From positions 245,372-309,371 of the forward strand of contig NZ_KI632511.1 in assembly GCF_000504285.1 (NCBI RefSeq): a DNA stretch of 64,000 nucleotides. The letters run 5' to 3'. Positions 60,486 to 64,000 of the stretch are shown here, piece after piece (positions within the stretch are counted from its first letter, which is position 1; the number at the start of each line of letters is the position of its first letter). Source of the stretch: Actinospica robiniae DSM 44927. GTDB lineage: Bacteria; Actinomycetota; Actinomycetes; Streptomycetales; Catenulisporaceae. The notes under the pieces are model-generated. The model did no database searches. It had not been told where the DNA came from and was given only the letters and a program-made list of their open reading frames with translations. Position numbers and translations under genes: made by a program.

Positions 60486-60504
60486 CGGCCCGTCCGGGCG
60501 GTCA
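60483..60504. terminator. Hairpin shared by cyclase and methyltransferase gene ends
   Basis: TGACGGCCCG (60483-60492), loop TC and CGGGCGGTCA (60495-60504) form a 10-bp stem with one mismatch. Both stop codons of the convergent genes are within it. Confidence 0.6.
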
Positions 60505-61551
60505 CACCGTGCTGTCGAAGGCGTGCAGGTACGGGTTGACCGGCCGGACGTCCTTGATGCGCAGGCCCGCCTCGGTCATCAGGGCGGCCAGGCTCGCCTT
60601 GGTGTGCTTCGCGCCGCCGACGTTCATCAGCAGCATCAGGTCCATGGCGGTGGTGAACCTCATCGACTGGCTCTCGTCCACGAGGTTCTCGATCGCCAGG
60701 ACCCTGGTGCCGGGGCGGGCCGCCTCGACGATGTTGCGCAGGGTTCTGCGGGTGCTCTCGTCGTCCCACTCCAGGACGTTCTTGATGATGTAGAGGTCTG
60801 CCTCGACCGGAATGGCGGTGCGGCAGTCCCCTGCGATGATCTCGGCGCGAGCGGAGAGCGCACCGCCCTCGCGCAGGCGGGGGTCGGCGTTCGCCACCAC
60901 GGCGGGGAGGTCGAGCAACGTGCCGCGCAGCTGCGGATGCCGCTCCAGCAGGGCGGCCAGGACGTGGCCCTGGCCGCCGCCGATGTCGACCACGGAGGCG
61001 GCCCCCGCGAGGTCGACGAAGGCCGCGACGTCGTTGGCCGACTGCCGGCTCGACTGCGTCATGGCCTTGTCGAACACGCGGGCGGACTCGCCGGCGCCGT
61101 CGTGCAGGTACGCGAAGAACTCCTTGCCGAACACCTCGGGGAACACACTCCGGCCGGAACGCACGGCGTCGGCCAGGTGCGGCCAGGCCTCCCACGTCCA
61201 CGGCTCGGTGCACCACAGGGCGATGTAGCGGAGGCTGTCGGGCGAGTCCTCCTGGAGCAGCCGGGACATCTCGGTGTGCCCGAACCGGCCGCTCCCGTCC
61301 TCAGTGAAGACGCCGTAGCAGGTCAGGGCTCGGAGAAGTCGGGTCAGCGGCTCGCTCGGCACGCCGACGGCCGCGGCCAGTTCGTCCGCCGTGGCCGGCT
61401 TGTCGCCGAGATGGTCGGCGATGCGCAGCTCGGCGGCCGCGCGCACCGCAGCGGCGCAGGCCGCGCCGAAGACGAGCTCGCGCATGCGCATCGAGACGTT
61501 CTCGCGCGTGGGCGTGGAGACCGAAGGGTTGGCGGGGGAAGTCGTGGTCAT
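60502..61551 (-). CDS. SAM-dependent O-methyltransferase
   Basis: A 349-residue methyltransferase of the TcmN C-terminal/DnrK-like class. An N-terminal winged-helix dimerisation domain covers residues 20-110 (AAVRAAAELRIADHLGDKPA, LTRLLRALTCYGVF). The SAM-binding motif is ASVVDIGGGQGHVLAALLER near 187, then LLDLPAVV and AEIIAGDCRTAIPVEADLYI. The usual catalytic His position reads KNVLEWDDE, with Glu in place of the His of KNxxHDW, so catalysis may rely on another residue. It likely methylates a phenolic OH of the polyketide. It is convergent with the cyclase. Confidence 0.9.
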   Translation of the reverse strand: MTTTSPANPSVSTPTRENVSMRMRELVFGAACAAAVRAAAELRIADHLGDKPATADELAAAVGVPSEPLTRLLRALTCYGVFTEDGSGRFGHTEMSRLLQEDSPDSLRYIALWCTEPWTWEAWPHLADAVRSGRSVFPEVFGKEFFAYLHDGAGESARVFDKAMTQSSRQSANDVAAFVDLAGAASVVDIGGGQGHVLAALLERHPQLRGTLLDLPAVVANADPRLREGGALSARAEIIAGDCRTAIPVEADLYIIKNVLEWDDESTRRTLRNIVEAARPGTRVLAIENLVDESQSMRFTTAMDLMLLMNVGGAKHTKASLAALMTEAGLRIKDVRPVNPYLHAFDSTV

Positions 61552-61614
61552 GTTGGCGCCGGTTTCCTCATCGATGGGGTGCCGATGGACGGGGTGCGGA
61601 CAAGCGGGCGTCGC

Positions 61615-62250
61615 TCAGGGCTTGGCGTTCTGCAGGCAGCTCTCGATGCCCCCGCGGGCGCCGGAGACGGTGCTCTGCACCTTGTCAGCCTGCTGCAGGG
61701 CCTGCGCGACGTCGGCCCTGCGGCCGGGGATGCTCAGGAAGAGCGGATAGGCCGCCTTCAGGTCGCTCGCCCCCTGGGCCACGCGCTTCAGGACGGACTT
61801 CGTGCCCTGGTCCGAACCCAGCTTGGCGTTGTCGACCAGCTTCTGCGCCGCGTCGACCAGCTTCTGCGCGGGGCCGCTGGGGTTCTCGGCGGAGGCGGCC
61901 GGGCCGCTGTAGAAGGCCTTGATGTAGATGGACTTGTAGGTACGGACGGCCTGGCCGAGGTTGAGCTGAGCCGGGGTGGACGCCTTGGTCCAAGGCAGTG
62001 CCAGGATGGCCGCCCGGATGGCCGCGTCCGCGTTCTGCATCACATTCTGGGCTCCATTGGCGCCGTTCAGCGCCTGCTGAGCCGCGGTCAGGTTCTCCTG
62101 CGCGGTCTGGACCGCGTCGTCGGCCTTGAAGTAGGCCAGGAGTTTCGCATCGCACGGGTCGGCCGTACCCGCGTTGGCCACCGCGGCCGGACCGGCCACG
62201 GACAACAGCGCTACCGCCGAAACGGCGCACGCGAAGCTGCGCACATGCAT
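61615..62250 (-). CDS. Secreted helical protein of unknown function
   Basis: A 211-residue exported protein from ATG 62250 with GGAGGG upstream. The signal peptide is VRSFACAVSAVALLSVAGPA ending AAVANAG. The mature chain is mostly helical (TAQENLTAAQQALNGANGAQ, AQKLVDAAQKLVDNAKLGSD), with one Cys near each end (DPCDAK and ESCLQN) that might close a disulfide. No family is recognised. It lies between the SARP regulator and the methyltransferase on the same strand, so it may be co-expressed with the cluster. Confidence 0.7.
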   Translation of the reverse strand: MHVRSFACAVSAVALLSVAGPAAVANAGTADPCDAKLLAYFKADDAVQTAQENLTAAQQALNGANGAQNVMQNADAAIRAAILALPWTKASTPAQLNLGQAVRTYKSIYIKAFYSGPAASAENPSGPAQKLVDAAQKLVDNAKLGSDQGTKSVLKRVAQGASDLKAAYPLFLSIPGRRADVAQALQQADKVQSTVSGARGGIESCLQNAKP

Positions 62251-62361
62251 CGCCACAAGCCCTCCACGAAGATCAGTTGGGTCGCCCGCCAGCCTCCCAG
62301 CCCGCGCCCGCGGCGCCCGCCCGGACACACGAAGGGCGCGGAGAGATCCACCCGGACAGCC

Positions 62362-64000
62362 TTACAAGCGAGCCGGATGGAGTACGTCGGAAAGCTGTGC
62401 GGCGTAGGCGTGCTGGAGGGCGCGCAGCCGGTACACGCCGATCTCCGGAGACTCGGCCAGATAGTGGTCGACGAGCGCCTCGAGGGAGTCCTCGACCTGC
62501 TGAGGCGGGGCGTCGGCCAGGGCGCAGACGGCGTCGAGGCCGAGGTCCTGGGCCGGCATCGAGCCGAGCAGGCGCAGGATCCGCGCGGGTGCGGCCGCGC
62601 CGGGGAGGGCGGTGCGTTCCGCCGCGCGCAGACCGGCGTCGAGGACTGCGCGCACGGACACCTCGCCGAGGCGCAACTCGCGCAGCCGGTTCTCCGGGTC
62701 GGCCAGGCGCTCCGCGAACTTGGACAAGGCCCAGGCCGGCCGGGAGGCCAGCCGCGCGGTCGCGATGCGCAGGGCGAGCGGCAGACCCCCGCAGGCCTCG
62801 ACGATCGCTTCGGCCGCGCAGGGCTCCCGGTCGACGCGGGCGGCGCCGACGGCCATTCGCAGCAGGGCCAGCGAGGCGGCGTCGTCGAGCCCGGTCAGCC
62901 CCAGCACGCGCCCGGGCAGGTATGCCAGCGGCGCGGCGCGGCCGGTCACGATCAGGGCACTGGCCCCGCTGCGAGGGATCAGCGGGACCAGCGCCGCACC
63001 GTCGTCGACCTCGTCGAGGACGACCAGGACACGGCGGTGCGCGAGCACGTCGGCGACCAGCCGTTGGCGGTGCGCCGTGTCCCGGGGCATTTCGTAGTCG
63101 GCGAACCCGAGCTGACCCAGCAACAGCCTCGGCACTTCGGCGGCCGGCACCGGCTCGGCGGAGGCCGCGCCGAGGCGTAGGAAGAGCCGTCCGTGCGGGA
63201 ACAGCGTCGCGCACTGCCGCGCCGCCGACACCGCGAGGGCCGTCTTGCCGATGCCGCCGCTGCCGGTGATCACCATGAGCGGCGTGCCGCCGGCGTGCGC
63301 GGCGTGCCCTAGCGCGGCGCAGACGGCGGCCAGTTCCGCCTCGCGGCCGACCCAGTGCGCGGACAGCGGCGGCAGCAGGTCGGGCGCATACCTGCCGGGG
63401 TCCGTTTCCACCACGCGGACCGGCGCGTGGGTCAACGCGCGAAGATGGGCTTGCCGCGCCGCCTCGCCGGGCTCGATGCCGAGCTCTTCGATCATCCGGG
63501 CCCGCAGGCTCCGGTAGACCTCGAGCGCCTCCGCGCGCCGCCCCACTCCGGCGAGGGCGTCGATCAGCTGGGCGTGCGGACGTTCGCGCAGCGGGTGGCG
63601 GTGGACCAGGGCCCGCAGCTCGCCGATGACCTCGGCCTGCCGGCCCAGCGCGAGATCCGCGTCGATCCGGCCTTCGGCGGCGCGCACCCGCAGCTCGTCG
63701 AAGCGGGCGAGGTGGCCGGAACGGGCGGCCAGGCCCTCCACGTCGGCCAGCGGGTCCCCCCGGAACAGGCTCAGCGCCGCGGCGAACCGGCCGGCCGCGG
63801 TCTCCCAGTCGTGCCGGCCCAGCGCCTGGATGCCGACCGCGTGGTGGGCGGCCAGCGCCAGCGTGTCGAGTTCGTCCTCGGCGACGCGCACGGCGTAGCC
63901 GGTGGGGGTGGTCCTGATCCGCGCCCCGGCCTCCGGGCCGAGCGTGCGCCGCAGCCGCATCACGTGGCTCTGCAGCGTGCCGCGCCAGGCCGCGGGCGGC
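62362..64000 (-). CDS. SARP-family transcriptional regulator with NB-ARC ATPase (runs off right edge)
   Basis: A visible stretch of about 545 residues without its start. The first residues, PPAAWRGTLQSHVMRLRRTL, are the end of the SARP winged-helix DNA-binding domain. A bacterial transcriptional activation domain follows (ALSLFRGDPLADVEG, LHRHPLRERPHAQLIDAL-like VHRHPLRERPHAQLIDAL). Then comes an NB-ARC ATPase with Walker A ITGSGGIGKTALAV. It ends soon after with no TPR array, so it is shorter than AfsR. SARPs activate secondary-metabolite operons by binding direct repeats near the -35 region. Its place at the cluster edge makes it the likely pathway activator. Confidence 0.92.
   Translation of the reverse strand, partial: PPAAWRGTLQSHVMRLRRTLGPEAGARIRTTPTGYAVRVAEDELDTLALAAHHAVGIQALGRHDWETAAGRFAAALSLFRGDPLADVEGLAARSGHLARFDELRVRAAEGRIDADLALGRQAEVIGELRALVHRHPLRERPHAQLIDALAGVGRRAEALEVYRSLRARMIEELGIEPGEAARQAHLRALTHAPVRVVETDPGRYAPDLLPPLSAHWVGREAELAAVCAALGHAAHAGGTPLMVITGSGGIGKTALAVSAARQCATLFPHGRLFLRLGAASAEPVPAAEVPRLLLGQLGFADYEMPRDTAHRQRLVADVLAHRRVLVVLDEVDDGAALVPLIPRSGASALIVTGRAAPLAYLPGRVLGLTGLDDAASLALLRMAVGAARVDREPCAAEAIVEACGGLPLALRIATARLASRPAWALSKFAERLADPENRLRELRLGEVSVRAVLDAGLRAAERTALPGAAAPARILRLLGSMPAQDLGLDAVCALADAPPQQVEDSLEALVDHYLAESPEIGVYRLRALQHAYAAQLSDVLHPARL

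Noticed and set aside
60523-63180. Rightward open frame of 885 codons
   Set aside because: Shadow of the methyltransferase, secreted protein and SARP genes on the other strand.

Overview
The window is very GC-rich actinomycete DNA. Coding frames have strong third-position G/C, GTG starts are common, Shine-Dalgarno sites are GGAGG-like, and there are F420-type, mycothiol-type (TIGR03086) and SARP-family genes. A type II polyketide set resembling spore-pigment (whiE) loci, Tat-exported enzymes and a class F sortase pair point to a filamentous, spore-forming actinomycete. A member of the Catenulisporales is my guess; nothing here fixes the genus.

Layout. 1-112: start of a leftward UbiA-type prenyltransferase gene that leaves the window. 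113-1069: a decayed copy of an inverted-repeat element. 1071-5021: leftward operon of three PAP2 phosphatase genes (one fused to a lipid-kinase domain) and a BrkB membrane protein. 5119-16476: housekeeping and accessory genes (DUF1206, Dps, MFS, aldo/keto reductase, FKBP lipoprotein, LLM oxidoreductase, GGDEF protein, TldD/TldE pair). 16508-17356: L,D-transpeptidase. 17550-20138: the intact relative of the left element, a DUF222/HNH (13E12-type) gene between roughly 560-bp inverted repeats. 20411-26826: alpha/beta hydrolase and a single-chain acyl-CoA carboxylase of about 1,827 residues. 27185-29588: Ig-like and IPT/TIG proteins. 29599-38639: multicopper oxidase, HtpX, DUF72, an ECF sigma factor with its TIGR03086 neighbour, a TetR/FAD-monooxygenase divergon with a clear double operator, and a lipoprotein. 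38662-43051: sdhCAB divergent from a LysR gene. 43041-44212: a decayed patch with a Clp N-domain relic and a metallo-beta-lactamase-fold gene that lost its metal site. 44371-52854: GH3 enzyme, beta-helix protein, HEAT-repeat protein, GT39-type membrane protein, sortase and likely substrate. 53109-64000: type II polyketide cluster.

The polyketide cluster holds a FAD hydroxylase, an ABM/SchA-CurD protein, a cupin, KS-alpha, KS-beta, ACP, SRPBCC aromatase, TcmI-type cyclase, O-methyltransferase, a small secreted protein and a SARP regulator running off the right edge. Cupin/KS-alpha/KS-beta overlap by 4 bp and the ACP and aromatase follow closely, so they should be co-translated. KS-alpha, KS-beta and ACP build a poly-beta-ketone; the aromatase and cyclase fold it; the hydroxylase and methyltransferase tailor it.

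The least ordinary items are the HNH element with palindrome-bearing inverted repeats and its decayed sibling, the single-chain carboxylase, the gutted metallo-hydrolase, the TetR double operator covering a start codon, and several perfect hairpins that overlap the 3' ends of convergent genes.
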